The translations under genes were made by a program, and so were the position numbers. Shown one piece after another: positions 20,481 to 34,821 of a DNA stretch of 64,000 bases. The stretch is from Pseudoalteromonas luteoviolacea (GTDB lineage: Bacteria > Pseudomonadota > Gammaproteobacteria > Enterobacterales > Alteromonadaceae), in contig NZ_JAKFZS010000007.1 of NCBI RefSeq assembly GCF_021654285.1, positions 124,001 to 188,000 of the forward strand, written 5' to 3'. The notes below the pieces were generated by a model that did no database searches, had not been told where the DNA came from, and was given only the letters and a program-made list of their open reading frames with translations. Each line of letters begins with the position of its first letter. The stretch's first letter is position 1.

Positions 20481-21580
20481 TATTTAATCACCGACTCAAT
20501 GATACCGCCACCTAAGCAAGCATCATCCAAATAGAAAACAGCAGATTGACCAGGCGTTACGGCTTTTTGTGGCTCATCAAACAAAACACGTGCCATGCCG
20601 TCTTGACCAACCAATAAAGTACAAGGTATATCTTCTTGTCTGTAACGAGTTTTCACTGTGCAGCGAGTTGTGCCTTGCGGGCCTTCACGGTCAACCCAAT
20701 GAAGTTGGTTTGCATTCAGACCATTGCTGTAAAGGCGAGGGTGATCTTTACCCTGTCCAACAACAAGTACATTGCGCTCTACATCTTTATCTACTACGTA
20801 CCAAGGTTCACCAGAACCTTCTTTCATTCCGCCAATCAATAGGCCTTTTCTTTGGCCAAGGGTGTGGTACATCAAGCCTTCATGTTCACCGACTTGGTTT
20901 CCTTCAGCATCTTCAATAGTACCTGGTTGGGCAGGTAAGAACTTTTGTAAGAAATCTTTGAACTTACGTTCACCAATAAAGCAAATACCTGTACTGTCTT
21001 TCTTGTTATGGGTAATTAGACCTTGTTCTTCTGCAATTCTGCGTACTTCAGGCTTTTCGATTTCACCTACTGGGAATAGGGTTTGTGCAACGTGCTCATG
21101 GCTCAATGTATACAAGAAATAACTTTGATCTTTGTTATTATCTAAACCTCTTAACATCGCAAACTTACCGCCTCGCTCTTCTCTGCGAACATAATGGCCG
21201 GTAGCGATGTAATCTGCCCCTAATGCTTCGGCGGCAAACTCTAAAAACGCTTTGAACTTAATTTCTTTGTTGCACATGATATCTGGGTTCGGCGTACGCC
21301 CAGCACGGTATTCTTCTAGGAAATATTCAAATACGTTATCCCAGTATTCCGCTGCAAAGTTAACTGTGTGTAACTCAATGCCAAGCTTTTCACAAACAGC
21401 TTGTGCGTCTTTTAGATCTTCAGCTGCGGCACAGTATTCATCGTTATCGTCTTCTTCCCAGTTTTTCATAAACAAGCCTTCGACTTGGTAGCCATGCTCT
21501 TTTAGAAGGTAAGCTGAAACTGAAGAATCTACGCCGCCAGACATGCCGACAATGACTTTAATGTTACTGTTATCGCTCAT
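20480..21580 (-). CDS. mnmA: tRNA-uridine 2-thiolase MnmA
   Basis: The PP-loop ATPase motif [12 protein letters not shown], the catalytic cysteines in [12 protein letters not shown] and [12 protein letters not shown] and the HTLGQRKGL segment identify MnmA, which makes 2-thiouridine at position 34 of Lys, Glu and Gln tRNAs. I chose the ATG at 21580 ([16 protein letters not shown], 366 aa) as matching homologues; the ATG at 21595 adds five residues. Neither has a strong ribosome site. Translationally coupled to hflD. Confidence 0.95.
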   Translation of the reverse strand: MSDNSNIKVIVGMSGGVDSSVSAYLLKEHGYQVEGLFMKNWEEDDNDEYCAAAEDLKDAQAVCEKLGIELHTVNFAAEYWDNVFEYFLEEYRAGRTPNPDIMCNKEIKFKAFLEFAAEALGADYIATGHYVRREERGGKFAMLRGLDNNKDQSYFLYTLSHEHVAQTLFPVGEIEKPEVRRIAEEQGLITHNKKDSTGICFIGERKFKDFLQKFLPAQPGTIEDAEGNQVGEHEGLMYHTLGQRKGLLIGGMKEGSGEPWYVVDKDVERNVLVVGQGKDHPRLYSNGLNANQLHWVDREGPQGTTRCTVKTRYRQEDIPCTLLVGQDGMARVLFDEPQKAVTPGQSAVFYLDDACLGGGIIESVIK

Positions 21581-21659
21581 AATATCGCTGTACATCTATA
21601 TGTAATATTTGAAAGGTCGTGAGTATAGCATGCATTTGGCTACCCTCAAAAGACACACA

Positions 21660-22313
21660 CTAGACTTTATTTGGCTGCAAAACCTTATACTGACCGTTAT
21701 TTAGGCCATTGAGAGTATATTTGCCAATACTATAGCGGATCAACCTAAGTGTAGGGTGACCGATGTGTGCAGTCATACGACGTACTTGCCGGTTGCGTCC
21801 TTCAGAAATAGTAATACTCAACCAAGTTGTAGGAATATTTTTACGCTCTCTAATAGGCGGAGTACGCGGCCACACATTAGGCTCTTCTATTACCTCAATT
21901 TGTGCAGGCTTAGTTAAGCCGTCTTTGAGTTCTACGCCTTTTCTAAGCTGGTTTAATGACTGATCATCCGGTGCACCTTCTACCTGAACCCAGTATGTTT
22001 TATTGGTGTTCTTTTTTGGTTCAGTGAGTTTGTGTTGCAGCTTTCCACAGTTTGTGAGTAGCAATAAGCCTTCACTGTCTCGATCTAACCGGCCTGCTGC
22101 ATATACAGATTTAACGTCGACATAATCAGCAAGTGTTTTACGGTGCTGATCATCCGTGAATTGGCACAGCACATCGAATGGTTTATTGAACAATACTATT
22201 TTGACATCCTCAGGTTTGACTGGCGGCTTTTTAGCGCCTCGTGATGGTCGTCGTGAGATGTTGTTTGGCTTGTTCCGAGCAGCGTTAGGACGCTGACTGT
22301 TTTTGTATGACAT
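21660..22313 (-). CDS. rluE: 23S rRNA pseudouridine synthase RluE
   Basis: About 217 residues. After a basic N-terminal tail ([22 protein letters not shown]) comes the RsuA-family catalytic domain: [19 protein letters not shown] holds the catalytic aspartate, and [23 protein letters not shown] is the family's closing motif. The genomic place between mnmA and icd matches RluE (pseudouridine 2457). The ATG at 22313 starts MSYKNSQ; 22322 is an alternative. Confidence 0.9.
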   Translation of the reverse strand: MSYKNSQRPNAARNKPNNISRRPSRGAKKPPVKPEDVKIVLFNKPFDVLCQFTDDQHRKTLADYVDVKSVYAAGRLDRDSEGLLLLTNCGKLQHKLTEPKKNTNKTYWVQVEGAPDDQSLNQLRKGVELKDGLTKPAQIEVIEEPNVWPRTPPIRERKNIPTTWLSITISEGRNRQVRRMTAHIGHPTLRLIRYSIGKYTLNGLNNGQYKVLQPNKV

Positions 22314-22384
22314 AGCTAACAAAGAGGTAATATGAATGGGCGCATACTAACAAAAGTCTCGCCATACTTCAGCATGAAAACGAA

Positions 22385-22408
22385 AAAAGGCAGCCTGAGC
22401 TGCCTTTT
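22385..22408 (-). terminator. Rho-independent terminator of icd
   Basis: Arms AAAAGGCAGC and GCTGCCTTTT around a CTGA loop; on the minus strand the stem is followed by a T run. It lies 17 bases beyond the icd stop and upstream of rluE. Confidence 0.85.
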
Positions 22409-22424
22409 AAAGCTTGAATTTAAC

Positions 22425-24995
<2,571 letters not shown>

Positions 24996-25214
24996 CTATG
25001 CCATTTCACCAACTTTCGGTGCAATATTAGTAGCATGTAAGCCCTTAGGCCCTTCCTGTAGCTCGAATGTTACATCTTGACCAGCTTTAAGCGTCTTGTA
25101 TCCATCCATTACAATCGTCGAGTAATGTGCAAAGATATCTTCGTCACTGCCGTCTTCTACGATGAAACCAAACCCTTTGGCGTTGTTAAACCATTTGACT
25201 TTTCCGCAAGCCAT
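24996..25214 (-). CDS. cspD: Cold-shock-domain protein CspD
   Basis: A 72-residue cold-shock domain with RNP1 (KGFGFI) and RNP2-like (DIFAHYS) motifs. Position, divergent from clpS-clpA, is that of CspD, which in E. coli is a stationary-phase inhibitor of DNA replication rather than a cold-induced protein. A GAAGGATG stretch precedes the start. Confidence 0.92.
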   Translation of the reverse strand: MACGKVKWFNNAKGFGFIVEDGSDEDIFAHYSTIVMDGYKTLKAGQDVTFELQEGPKGLHATNIAPKVGEMA

Positions 25215-25415
25215 ACTTCTACATCCTTCTATAAGTTGACTAATTAAGTTAATCTAACCTTTGAAATTTGCTAAGCTGTCCATAACATGAACAACTAGGA
25301 CTAGAATGTAGTTTAAATAACCATACAGTCAAGTTTTTTAGTGCAGTTTTTTAACATTTTATTTATTTTTTAATTCAAGTTTGCTTGAGTATATAAGACA
25401 AGACTATATTTAATT

Positions 25416-25733
25416 ATGAGTGGGATAAAAGATTCAGGTGTGTTGGAAGAGGTCAAAGACCAAGAGAAGCAAAAACTTCAACCACCGAAGAAATACAAAG
25501 TGATTTTAAACAATGATGATTACACACCGATGGATTTCGTCATCGAAGTGTTAATGACTTTTTTCAACATGGATAGCGAAAGAGCAACTGATGTGATGCT
25601 TAAAGTGCATCACGAGGGAAAAGCGGTATGTGGAATGTATCCTGCAGACATAGCCCATACAAAGGCTGAGCAGGTGAACAGATACGCTCGCGATCATGAG
25701 CATCCGCTCCTGTGTAGCTGTGAGCAAGAATGA
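25416..25733 (+). CDS. clpS: ATP-dependent Clp protease adaptor ClpS
   Basis: A 105-residue N-degron adaptor. The segment [22 protein letters not shown] contains the [11 protein letters not shown] motif that binds N-terminal hydrophobic residues, and [21 protein letters not shown] is the other conserved part. It feeds substrates to ClpA, encoded 28 bases downstream, and complements the aminoacyl-protein transferases encoded at 28.5-29.9 kb. Confidence 0.97.
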   Translation: MSGIKDSGVLEEVKDQEKQKLQPPKKYKVILNNDDYTPMDFVIEVLMTFFNMDSERATDVMLKVHHEGKAVCGMYPADIAHTKAEQVNRYARDHEHPLLCSCEQE

Positions 25734-25761
25734 CCTTATTTATTCTCGTTGGGGGTTGCCA

Positions 25762-28026
25762 ATGCTAAATAAAGATTTAGAAATTACACTTAACACCGCG
25801 TTTCGTGAAGCTCGTACTCGTCGTCATGAATTTATGACGGTGGAGCATTTATTACTTGCACTGATTGATAATCCATCTGCAAGTGAAGCGCTCAACGCCT
25901 GTAGCGTAGATACTGACAGTTTAAAAAGAGAGTTGTCAGAATTTATTGATGAAACAACGCCTATTATTCCGGAGCTTGAGGAAGATCGGGAAACTCAACC
26001 AACGTTAGGATTTCAACGTGTTTTACAAAGAGCTGTGTTTCATGTTCAGTCTTCAGGCAGAAATGAAGTAACTGGCGTCAATGTTTTAGTCGCAATTTTT
26101 TCAGAGCAAGAAAGCCAAGCAGTTTATTTGCTGAAAAAAGCTGATGTGAGCCGATTGGATATTGTGAACTTTATCAGTCACGGTATCTCAAAATCTGATG
26201 ATGATCCTGAGCCGGAAGAGCATGAGGACATCAATGAAGAGGGCGCGGAAGTTCAAGGCGAAGAAAAAACTAAGCTAGAGAACTTTACTGCAAATTTAAA
26301 TGTTTTAGCGAAAGCAGGGCAGATAGACCCGCTTGTTGGTCGTGATCAAGAAGTAGAAAGAACCATTCAAGTGCTCTGCCGCCGTAAAAAGAATAATCCA
26401 TTGCTTGTTGGTGAAGCGGGGGTCGGTAAAACGGCAATCGCCGAAGGTTTAGCATATCGTATCGTAAACGAACAAGTACCTGAAGTGATCGAAGATGCTG
26501 TTGTCTACTCCCTTGATATGGGGGCTTTGCTTGCGGGAACAAAGTATCGCGGTGACTTTGAAAAGCGCTTCAAAGCGCTGTTGAAAGAGTTACAAGCAAA
26601 GCCAAATGCAATTTTGTTTATTGACGAGATTCATACCATTATCGGTGCGGGTGCTGCATCCGGCGGTGTTATGGATGCCTCAAACCTGATCAAGCCTTTA
26701 CTTTCTAGCGGAAAACTTCGCTGTTTAGGTTCTACGACGTACTCCGAATTTAAGAATATTTTTGAAAAAGACAGAGCTTTGGTTCGTCGCTTCCAAAAAA
26801 TTGACGTCGTTGAACCAAGTGTGGCTGATACTGCAAAAATTTTATATGGTTTGAAAGAGCGCTACGAAGAGCATCATGGTATTCGTTACACGCAAAAAGC
26901 GCTTAAAGCAGCGGCTGAGTTGAGTGCGAAATATATAAATGAACGTCACTTACCAGACAAAGCAATTGATGTAATTGATGAAGCGGGTGCAAATCAGCGT
27001 TTGTTACCTATGTCTAGACGCAAGAAGACCATTGGTGTGTCAGATATAGAGCAAATTGTTTCGAAGATCGCTCGTATTCCTCAGCAAAATGTGTCCTCAA
27101 GTGATAAAGAAGTGCTTAAAAACTTAGATAGAAATCTGAAGATGCTAGTTTTTGGTCAAGATGAGTCAATTGATGCGCTTACATCAGCTATTCGCTTATC
27201 GCGCTCTGGACTTGCCAATGAAGAAAAGCCAATTGGTTCATTCTTATTTGCAGGGCCTACAGGTGTTGGTAAAACTGAAGTCACAAAACAGCTTGCTAAG
27301 TGCATGGGTATTGAGTTCATTCGCTTTGATATGTCAGAGTATTCAGAACGCCATGCTGTAAGCCGCTTAATCGGTGCTCCTCCAGGTTATGTTGGTTTTG
27401 AGCAGGGTGGTTTATTAACTGACTCGGTGATTAAACATCCTCATGCTGTTGTCTTATTGGATGAGATTGAAAAAGCGCACCCTGACATTTACAACATTCT
27501 ATTGCAGGTTATGGACCATGGTACGTTAACAGATAACAACGGCCGTAAAGCTGACTTCCGTAATGTTATCTTTGTTATGACGACCAATGCCGGCGTACAA
27601 GAGACTGTGAGAAAGTCTATTGGGTTCCAGCAACAAGATCATTCTCATGATGCAATGATTGAGATAAATAAAGTATTTACACCTGAATTTAGAAATAGGC
27701 TTGATAACATTATTTGGTTTAACCACCTAGAGAAAGAAGTTATCTTGCAAGTTGTAGATAAGTTTATTGTTGAGTTGCAAGCACAACTAGATAAGAAGTC
27801 GGTGAACCTTGAGTTTACTAATGAGGCGAGAGATTGGATTGCCGATATTGGTTATGACAAAGCGATGGGTGCTAGACCTATGGCGCGTGTCATTCAAGAT
27901 AATCTTAAAAAGCCACTGGCGAATGAAATTTTGTTTGGTTCACTCATTGATGGTGGTAACGTTAAAGTGACTGTTAAAGGTAATGCTTTAGAGTTCGATT
28001 TTGAACAAGAGCTCGTATCTGCATAA
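25762..28026 (+). CDS. clpA: ATP-dependent Clp protease ATP-binding subunit ClpA
   Basis: 754 residues from the ATG at 25762 ([24 protein letters not shown]), preceded by a GGGGG; a longer frame begins inside clpS at 25696 and is unlikely. It has the Clp_N repeats (about 1-145), AAA-1 with Walker [10 protein letters not shown] and AAA-2 with GPTGVGKTE, plus the IGAPPGYVG and a ClpP-binding loop. It unfolds proteins for ClpP, which is not in the window. Confidence 0.97.
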   Translation: MLNKDLEITLNTAFREARTRRHEFMTVEHLLLALIDNPSASEALNACSVDTDSLKRELSEFIDETTPIIPELEEDRETQPTLGFQRVLQRAVFHVQSSGRNEVTGVNVLVAIFSEQESQAVYLLKKADVSRLDIVNFISHGISKSDDDPEPEEHEDINEEGAEVQGEEKTKLENFTANLNVLAKAGQIDPLVGRDQEVERTIQVLCRRKKNNPLLVGEAGVGKTAIAEGLAYRIVNEQVPEVIEDAVVYSLDMGALLAGTKYRGDFEKRFKALLKELQAKPNAILFIDEIHTIIGAGAASGGVMDASNLIKPLLSSGKLRCLGSTTYSEFKNIFEKDRALVRRFQKIDVVEPSVADTAKILYGLKERYEEHHGIRYTQKALKAAAELSAKYINERHLPDKAIDVIDEAGANQRLLPMSRRKKTIGVSDIEQIVSKIARIPQQNVSSSDKEVLKNLDRNLKMLVFGQDESIDALTSAIRLSRSGLANEEKPIGSFLFAGPTGVGKTEVTKQLAKCMGIEFIRFDMSEYSERHAVSRLIGAPPGYVGFEQGGLLTDSVIKHPHAVVLLDEIEKAHPDIYNILLQVMDHGTLTDNNGRKADFRNVIFVMTTNAGVQETVRKSIGFQQQDHSHDAMIEINKVFTPEFRNRLDNIIWFNHLEKEVILQVVDKFIVELQAQLDKKSVNLEFTNEARDWIADIGYDKAMGARPMARVIQDNLKKPLANEILFGSLIDGGNVKVTVKGNALEFDFEQELVSA

Positions 28027-28081
28027 TTTAAAGCGGCTGAGCTGATAGCATTAGCCGTTTTAATAATATTGACGTTACAAA

Positions 28082-28115
28082 AGCAAAAAACCTAGCCAAG
28101 GCTAGGTTTTTTGCT
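28082..28115. terminator. Bidirectional terminator between clpA and infA
   Basis: A 16-base inverted repeat with a two-base centre: A-rich arm, CCTAGCC, then GGCTAGG and a T-rich arm. With A and T runs on opposite sides it can terminate both clpA and the convergent infA transcript. Confidence 0.9.
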
Positions 28116-28160
28116 ACATACGTCTTATAGCATCAAATTGACGCTGGCGAGACGGTAGAA

Positions 28161-28460
<300 letters not shown>

Positions 28461-28468
28461 TTAGTAAC

Positions 28469-29173
28469 TTAAATATTTGTCCAAGTATCTTCTTTAAGCT
28501 GTTGAGCTGGTGAAAACTGCTTTTTGTAGCGCATTTTTTTACATTCGTCTATTTGATAACCTAAATAAACAAACTCTTTATCTTCTGCCGCTGCAAGGTT
28601 AATTTGTGCCATAATCATAATAGTACCCAAGCTCAGGTGCTCAAAGTCTGGGTCGAAAAAGGTATAGATTGCTGATAGAGCGTTGGGCATTGTGTCTGTG
28701 ACAGCAACGGCGACGAGTTGGTCTTCGTGCCACAATTCTATAAACGAAATTGGCATCCATCTACAAAATAAAAAACTCTCATATTGTAGTCTGTTTGGCG
28801 GGAACATTGTGCCATCACTGTGTCTTAGAGTTATGTACTTTTCATAAAGTGGAAAATAGCTTTCTTTTTCTTCGAAACTCACCTTAACGCTAAAACTGTT
28901 TTGTATTTTTTTATACTTCCTTCGTTGTGACTTTGAGGGTATATAATCCTTTGCTAGAACCCGCATTGATTGGCATGCACTGCAAAGAGGACAGTGTGGC
29001 CGATATATTTGATCTCCACTACGTCTAAACCCCAACGAAAGGAGGGCTTCAAAACGCGCTGCTGTATAGCATTCACTGTCTAAAATAACGAGTAGCTGTT
29101 CTTTTCTATCTGGTAGATAGCTGCAATCAAATTGCTGACTGAGGCCAATTTTAGATGGAAAGTGTTCAGTCAT
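28469..29173 (-). CDS. bpt: Leucyl/aspartate-glutamate protein transferase Bpt (ATE-type)
   Basis: 234 residues of the ATE family: the N-terminal cysteines (CSYLPDRKEQL, HCPLCSACQSMRVLA), the YEKYITLRHSDG segment and YLGYQIDECKKMRYKKQFSPAQQL are the diagnostic parts. Bacterial Bpt adds leucine to N-terminal Asp or Glu, making substrates for ClpS-ClpAP. Its start overlaps the aat stop by eight bases. Confidence 0.93.
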   Translation of the reverse strand: MTEHFPSKIGLSQQFDCSYLPDRKEQLLVILDSECYTAARFEALLSLGFRRSGDQIYRPHCPLCSACQSMRVLAKDYIPSKSQRRKYKKIQNSFSVKVSFEEKESYFPLYEKYITLRHSDGTMFPPNRLQYESFLFCRWMPISFIELWHEDQLVAVAVTDTMPNALSAIYTFFDPDFEHLSLGTIMIMAQINLAAAEDKEFVYLGYQIDECKKMRYKKQFSPAQQLKEDTWTNI

Positions 29174-29882
29174 ATATTACCCCTATGTCTTGTGGGTGCC
29201 ACATGGTTTGTACAGGGTGATAGTCACTTGCTTCTTTAAGTTTAGTCAAAAATTCTTCTCTGGGAATGACTTTTGCGCCCATAGAACTTAAGTAAGGGTT
29301 ATCTAATTGGCAATCTATAAAATGAGCATTGTGTTTTTTGAGCCAATTAACCAAAGCCCACATTGCTAATTTAGAAGCATTTGGCTGGTTATGAAACATA
29401 GATTCGCCACAAAATACACCCGATATCATAATGCCATATAGACCGCCAGCAAGCTTTCCGTCAATCCATACCTCTATGCTATGAGCAAATCCTTCCTCAT
29501 GTGCTTGGCAATATGCTTTGAGCATATTTTTATTGATCCAAGTACCTTCTTCGTGGAGGCGCTGCTCTCTGCATTGAGAGATAACTTGCTCGAAGGCTTG
29601 GTTTATGGTGATTTTTGGTTTGAGTCTATTTCGAGCTTTCTTGAGTGTGCGACCAATATGAAAGTCTGACAGCTCTATAATGCCACGTTCACTGGGTGAC
29701 CACCACATGATCGGCTCTCGTTCATTGAACCACGGGAAAATTCCAAGTCGATATGCTTTTTTTAGTCTTTTTGTATTAAGGCATCCGCCAATGGCTAACA
29801 GGCCATCAGGTTCTTTTAATGCAAAGTGGCACGGCGGAAATATATAATCTGTCGATGATAAGTGGAACAACTGTTGTGTCAT
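29166..29882 (-). CDS. aat: Leucyl/phenylalanyl-tRNA-protein transferase Aat
   Basis: 238 residues. FPPCHFALKEPDGLLAIGGCL, YRLGIFPWFNEREPIMWWSPSERG and CQLDNPYLSSMGAKVIPREEF are the family signatures. It adds Leu or Phe to N-terminal Lys or Arg. With Bpt, ClpS and ClpA it forms a nearly complete N-degron pathway within five kilobases. Confidence 0.96.
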   Translation of the reverse strand: MTQQLFHLSSTDYIFPPCHFALKEPDGLLAIGGCLNTKRLKKAYRLGIFPWFNEREPIMWWSPSERGIIELSDFHIGRTLKKARNRLKPKITINQAFEQVISQCREQRLHEEGTWINKNMLKAYCQAHEEGFAHSIEVWIDGKLAGGLYGIMISGVFCGESMFHNQPNASKLAMWALVNWLKKHNAHFIDCQLDNPYLSSMGAKVIPREEFLTKLKEASDYHPVQTMWHPQDIGVIYD

Positions 29883-29942
29883 ATTTGACTTAAGTTTCGA
29901 GTGAGCTAGTTGCTAATTTGAGTTTAGCAAAAATCGGTTGGA

Positions 29943-29967
29943 AGCACGCCATGAAATATGGCGTGCT
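29943..29967 (-). terminator. Hairpin downstream of trxB
   Basis: Arms AGCACGCCA and TGGCGTGCT with a seven-base loop, seven bases past the trxB stop. On the minus strand a T-rich stretch (GATTTTTGC) follows after about ten bases, so it is a moderately good terminator. Confidence 0.6.
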
Positions 29968-29973
29968 AAGAGA

Positions 29974-30930
<957 letters not shown>

Positions 30931-31179
30931 CTATCCTAAAATTTAGTATTAGCATTACAATGATGCCGATTCTAAGTAAATCAACCCAGAAGTAAAATAA
31001 AAATCAAATAAAGCAATTTTAGAAATCGTGAACTTGTCAAATTTAGTGTACTTGATGGAAAAGTAAGCCAATGGAGCTGAAATTGTCGGATCTTCATGAC
31101 CTTTCTATTTTTTTTTGTTATGTTTGAAGGAATTTTTTTTGCTACTAAATTATCAGTAGCCCAAGATTTAAAGGTAAAT

Positions 31180-32505
31180 ATGGCATTTTGGCAGGACAAC
31201 TCTGGCTTTGCTTTAGAAGCGAGCAGCTGTAAAGTCTTAACAGACGCTAAACATTATCACAGTGAACTTTTGTCTTTGATTGGCAAAGCAAAGAAGCGCA
31301 TTTACATCGCTGCACTGTATTTACAAGATGACACGGCAGGCCAAGGTGTGTTGTCTGCGTTGCACAATGCGTCGCTGAGCAACCCAGATTTAGAGATCAA
31401 AATACTAGTTGACTTTCACAGAGCCCAGCGAGGGTTAATCGGCGAGGCAAAGTCTGAGGGTAATGCACGCTTATATTGTGATTATTTGGAGCAATTCAAC
31501 TCAAATGTTGAAGTATACGGTGTGCCAGTAAAAGCGAAAGAATTATTTGGCGTATTGCATCTTAAAGGGTTTGTGATTGATGACACGGTTCTTTACAGCG
31601 GAGCAAGTATCAATGATGTCTACCTACATCAAGAAGAGCGATATCGACTTGATCGTTATTTTCTCTTAGACAATGCAAAATTAGCTGATAGCTTTACCGC
31701 TTTTATTGAGAAGCATCTGTTAAATTCTGAAGCCGTCCCCAGAATTGATAAAAGGCCTTTAAAGCCATTTAGTGAAATAAAGTTGGCGCAAAAGAAATTA
31801 ATGCGCGCTCTGAAAAAAGCTAATTATGATATGTCTGGCGCAAATGAGTCTAATGCACTTAATGTACGCGCATTTTTAGGGTTTGGTCGTAGAACTAATA
31901 AGCTCAATAGATTGATTAAGACGTTATTTGATACCACTGAGCAGGAGTTGATTTTATATACGCCTTACTTCAACTTCCCGGCACCTTTATTACGCTCATT
32001 ACGTCGTCTGTTAAAGCAAGGCAAGTCAGTAACTATTGTTGTTGGCGATAAGACAGCTAATGACTTTTACATCTCTCCTGATAAACCATTTAGTCGAATA
32101 GGCGCACTGCCTTATTTGTATGAGCGGATTTTACATAAATTTTTAAAGTCGCAGAAAAGGTATATCGAGCAGGGACTACTCAATGTATATCTTTGGAAGG
32201 ATGGGGACAACTCATTCCATCTAAAAGGTATAAACCAAGACAATCAAGTCCATCTGATGACGGGGCATAATTTAAACCCTAGAGCTTGGGGTTTAGACAT
32301 CGAAAATGGCATTTTGATAGAAGATAGAGCTCAGGAATTGAAAACATTTATCGATGCTGAGAAGCAATCAATCTTGTCTCAATGTCGAAAGTTGTCTGGA
32401 CCAGATGATATTGAAACTCTGCAAGACTACCCTGCACCGGTGCAAAAGATATTAGGGCAGGCTAAACGTGTCAAAGTCGATTTTATCATTAAAAAGTTTA
32501 TTTAA
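31180..32505 (+). CDS. pssA: CDP-diacylglycerol-serine O-phosphatidyltransferase PssA (PLD superfamily)
   Basis: 441 residues from the ATG at 31180, preceded by AAAGG at five bases; the frame is open back to 31096 but those 28 residues are very hydrophobic and not family-like. Two HKD motifs are visible: HLKGFVIDDTVLYSGASIND and HLKGINQDNQVHLMTGHNLN. Length and motifs match the E. coli-type peripheral-membrane PssA (451 aa) that makes phosphatidylserine for phosphatidylethanolamine. Divergent from trxB. Confidence 0.92.
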   Translation: MAFWQDNSGFALEASSCKVLTDAKHYHSELLSLIGKAKKRIYIAALYLQDDTAGQGVLSALHNASLSNPDLEIKILVDFHRAQRGLIGEAKSEGNARLYCDYLEQFNSNVEVYGVPVKAKELFGVLHLKGFVIDDTVLYSGASINDVYLHQEERYRLDRYFLLDNAKLADSFTAFIEKHLLNSEAVPRIDKRPLKPFSEIKLAQKKLMRALKKANYDMSGANESNALNVRAFLGFGRRTNKLNRLIKTLFDTTEQELILYTPYFNFPAPLLRSLRRLLKQGKSVTIVVGDKTANDFYISPDKPFSRIGALPYLYERILHKFLKSQKRYIEQGLLNVYLWKDGDNSFHLKGINQDNQVHLMTGHNLNPRAWGLDIENGILIEDRAQELKTFIDAEKQSILSQCRKLSGPDDIETLQDYPAPVQKILGQAKRVKVDFIIKKFI

Positions 32506-32530
32506 GCTTGCTGTCACAGTATCAACAAGG

Positions 32531-32556
32531 CGACTAACTTCTGTTAGTCGTTTTTT
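32531..32556 (+). terminator. Rho-independent terminator of pssA
   Basis: Perfect arms CGACTAAC and GTTAGTCG around a four-base loop, followed by six T, 25 bases after the pssA stop. Confidence 0.92.
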
Positions 32557-32737
32557 AATATTTAATACTACGTTTATGGGCTTGTTTTAGTTCTTTATTT
32601 GAGTATTTTTCTCACCTGATTTTGACTGTTGCGATTTTTTCGAATTTGTATTGCATATCACTTCTTAGGCCCAATGATAAAACCCCATATTTAAAAGTTG
32701 TTTACTTGCCTACATGTTTAAAAAACTAATTTAAGTG

Positions 32738-33712
32738 CTACTTTTGGCGCCTTAATTGACCCGGGCTTATGCCAATTATTTTTTTGAAGGCTTTGCTAAA
32801 AGAAGCCTCAGAGCGGTAACCAACTTGCTCTGCAACGCTTATCATCGACTCTTTTCCTTCCTTCAATAGATCTTGGGCGATATGCATTCGCCATTGACTG
32901 AGATACGACAGTGGCGTCATACCAATGATGTCGTGGAATAGGTTTGTAAACGCGGAACGAGACATACCTGCTGACTGTGCCATGCGCTCGACTGTCCACG
33001 CTTGAGCGGGTTGTTTGTGGATGAGGCTCAAAGCAAGACTGAGCCGCGTATCTGCAAGTGCCCGAAAGTACCCCGTACCGGCATGCTGAGAATTGACATG
33101 CCAACGCAGCAATTGAATGACCAATACCTCGGTAAGGCGATCAACAATGACGGTACCGCCAGGTAGTGTCGAGCGGGATTCGTGAGCTAGCATATTGGCT
33201 AGGTTGTTTAACCACAATAGTGATGGTTCTTCATTTGTTTTTATATGCAAAAAGTTGGGCATATCCCTCAAGATTGGTAGCTGGACGTGTTGCTGATATT
33301 TGAAATAACCACACAATAATGTGGTAATGCTTTCTTCTCCTGCAAACGGGTTCTCGTCATTCTGTATCTGCGTCAGTAATTCGTCTCCTGATATGCAGAC
33401 ACCATTTGGTTGATCGCCAATTTGGTGCGCCGCACCCGTTGGAAAGGCAACAATATCTCCGGTCGAAAGGTAGGTAGCGTGCTTTGAATCAGGCATGTTT
33501 AACCAAGCACCGCCTCGCACCACGAAGTGAAAAGTACCATAGTCTGTTTCTTGCTCTTTTATGCCCCAAGGCGCTGAAAAATCGGTACAAAAATAACTGC
33601 TAGCTTGAAGACGAAGCGCATTTAGTATATCAGATAATGCATCTCCCCCAATTAAGCTGTTTCCAGCATTAGGAATTTGAGTGTTTGATGGCGATGGAAT
33701 GTGATTAATCAC
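32738..33712 (-). CDS. AraC-family regulator with Cupin_6 sensor domain, RclR-like
   Basis: 324 residues from the GTG at 33712, chosen because AAGAGGAGT lies seven bases upstream; an ATG at 33781 lacks a site. The N-terminal half is a Cupin_6-type sensor (ALSDILNALRLQASSYFC, FHFVVRGGAWLNMP, LSTGDIVAFPTGAAHQI); the C-terminal half has two AraC helix-turn-helix motifs (WTVERMAQSAGMSRSAF and SVAEQVGYRSEASFSKAFK). This is the architecture of E. coli RclR, which senses hypochlorous acid through cysteines. Here cysteines occur in YFCTDF and GVCISG, but whether they match those of RclR is not shown. It is divergent from a membrane-protein gene and close to an RclC-like gene. Confidence 0.88.
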   Translation of the reverse strand: MINHIPSPSNTQIPNAGNSLIGGDALSDILNALRLQASSYFCTDFSAPWGIKEQETDYGTFHFVVRGGAWLNMPDSKHATYLSTGDIVAFPTGAAHQIGDQPNGVCISGDELLTQIQNDENPFAGEESITTLLCGYFKYQQHVQLPILRDMPNFLHIKTNEEPSLLWLNNLANMLAHESRSTLPGGTVIVDRLTEVLVIQLLRWHVNSQHAGTGYFRALADTRLSLALSLIHKQPAQAWTVERMAQSAGMSRSAFTNLFHDIIGMTPLSYLSQWRMHIAQDLLKEGKESMISVAEQVGYRSEASFSKAFKKIIGISPGQLRRQK

Positions 33713-33846
33713 GAGTTTACTCCTCTTGGTAAATGTAACCAAAAAAGTACGATTAGACATATATGCTGCACTAAACATCATAGTTTGTACAAGATGAAAC
33801 TGTAAAATTGTTGACTCAATCGTTTATTAAAATGAAGAGTATCACC

Positions 33847-34317
33847 ATGAATAAAACAGAGAATGAAGTAATAGGTTGGAAGTGGACATTGTACGCAGGA
33901 TTAATACCTTTGATGGCGGGACTATTCATGTTATTGACTTCAAGTCTCTCTATTTCTAACGGTATGTCGCTATGGACATTTGCTATTCATAAGTTGGACT
34001 TTAGTTTTTCTCAGCTCACCGCTGTTGATCCGCAAGCGGGTCCGTTTGTCACATTTTTAGCGATGCTGGCAGGTGTCAATATTGTATCGGCGGCAGTGCC
34101 AATCATTCTTATTTCTATATTTGCACTCAAAAAGGGGCAAAAGTGGGCCTGGTACTATCTTTTATTCATGCTCGTTTGGGAGGGGGTTAACGACGTCTAT
34201 AGTGTGACTCAGTTTTACTTTGAAACTGGTGCGCCAATGTTTGTTATGCCATGGCTGTTTTGTATCTTGATGGCGACAGGCTTATATAAAACACGCGAAC
34301 AGATTTTTAATCATTAG
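33847..34317 (+). CDS. Four-helix integral membrane protein of unknown function
   Basis: About 156 residues from the ATG at 33847, with GAAGAG seven bases upstream; earlier in-frame starts at 33808 and 33832 have no good site. Four hydrophobic segments (about 12-32, 60-85, 95-115, 125-145) and short polar loops. I do not recognise the family. It is divergent from the RclR-like regulator (134 bases apart) and is probably under its control (inference). Confidence 0.7.
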   Translation: MNKTENEVIGWKWTLYAGLIPLMAGLFMLLTSSLSISNGMSLWTFAIHKLDFSFSQLTAVDPQAGPFVTFLAMLAGVNIVSAAVPIILISIFALKKGQKWAWYYLLFMLVWEGVNDVYSVTQFYFETGAPMFVMPWLFCILMATGLYKTREQIFNH

Positions 34318-34322
34318 TACGG

Positions 34323-34341
34323 GAACTGAATCGGTTCTTTT
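34323..34341 (+). terminator. Terminator of the four-helix membrane protein gene
   Basis: Arms GAACTG and CGGTTC (one G-T pair) with a three-base loop, followed by TTTTATATTTT, five bases past the stop. Confidence 0.65.
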
Positions 34342-34635
34342 ATATTTTGCGGGCTATACTAGCTCGCACCTCATTTTTTATAGTCACAATTCAAAGTTGA
34401 ATTCGAGTTTAATCAAACAATAAATATATTGCGCTGGACAGCACTTCCATTTGAACAATTCAAAACGCTTTGTTACCTAATGCAAAAGTACATTTAGATA
34501 GGCGTACCTCTAAGGTCGCAGAAACCTAAAACCACCTACCTTTTATAGCTTGTAGGCGATTGGGAATACTCCAAAAAGCTATTATCCCCCGATTTTTGTA
34601 CGAATTGACATAAAGTTGGTTTTTTTGGTCATGGT

Positions 34636-34794
34636 TCATCCGAGTAAGGTGATTAATAATTTATCCCAAGCCGTTGATAGATTGACTGCCTTCAGCACAT
34701 AAATTGCCGTGAATATGAACGTAGTTAAAGCACTAAACACGATAACAGTCGCTATTTTTGCTTGATATCTGGATACGGTATCGAGATCACAGAG
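34636..34794 (-). pseudogene. Possible remnant of a membrane-protein gene
   Basis: On the minus strand an open stretch of 52 codons between stops reads as the end of a membrane protein: a polar start (DLDTVSRYQAKIA), a long hydrophobic segment (TVIVFSALTTFIFTAIYVL) and KAVNLSTAWDKLLITLLG, then TGA. There is no ATG and no ribosome site, so this looks like a 3' relic or a very short gene with GTG start. I do not recognise the family. The rest of the 34.32-34.82 kb gap shows nothing coding. Confidence 0.25.
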
Positions 34795-34821
34795 CTAAGA
34801 AATTCATTAAGGAGGCTGCTT

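Noticed and set aside
21581..21659. Missing nudJ between mnmA and rluE relative to E. coli
   Set aside because: The gap is only about 80 bases and nudJ is not always found here outside enterobacteria, so absence is not remarkable.
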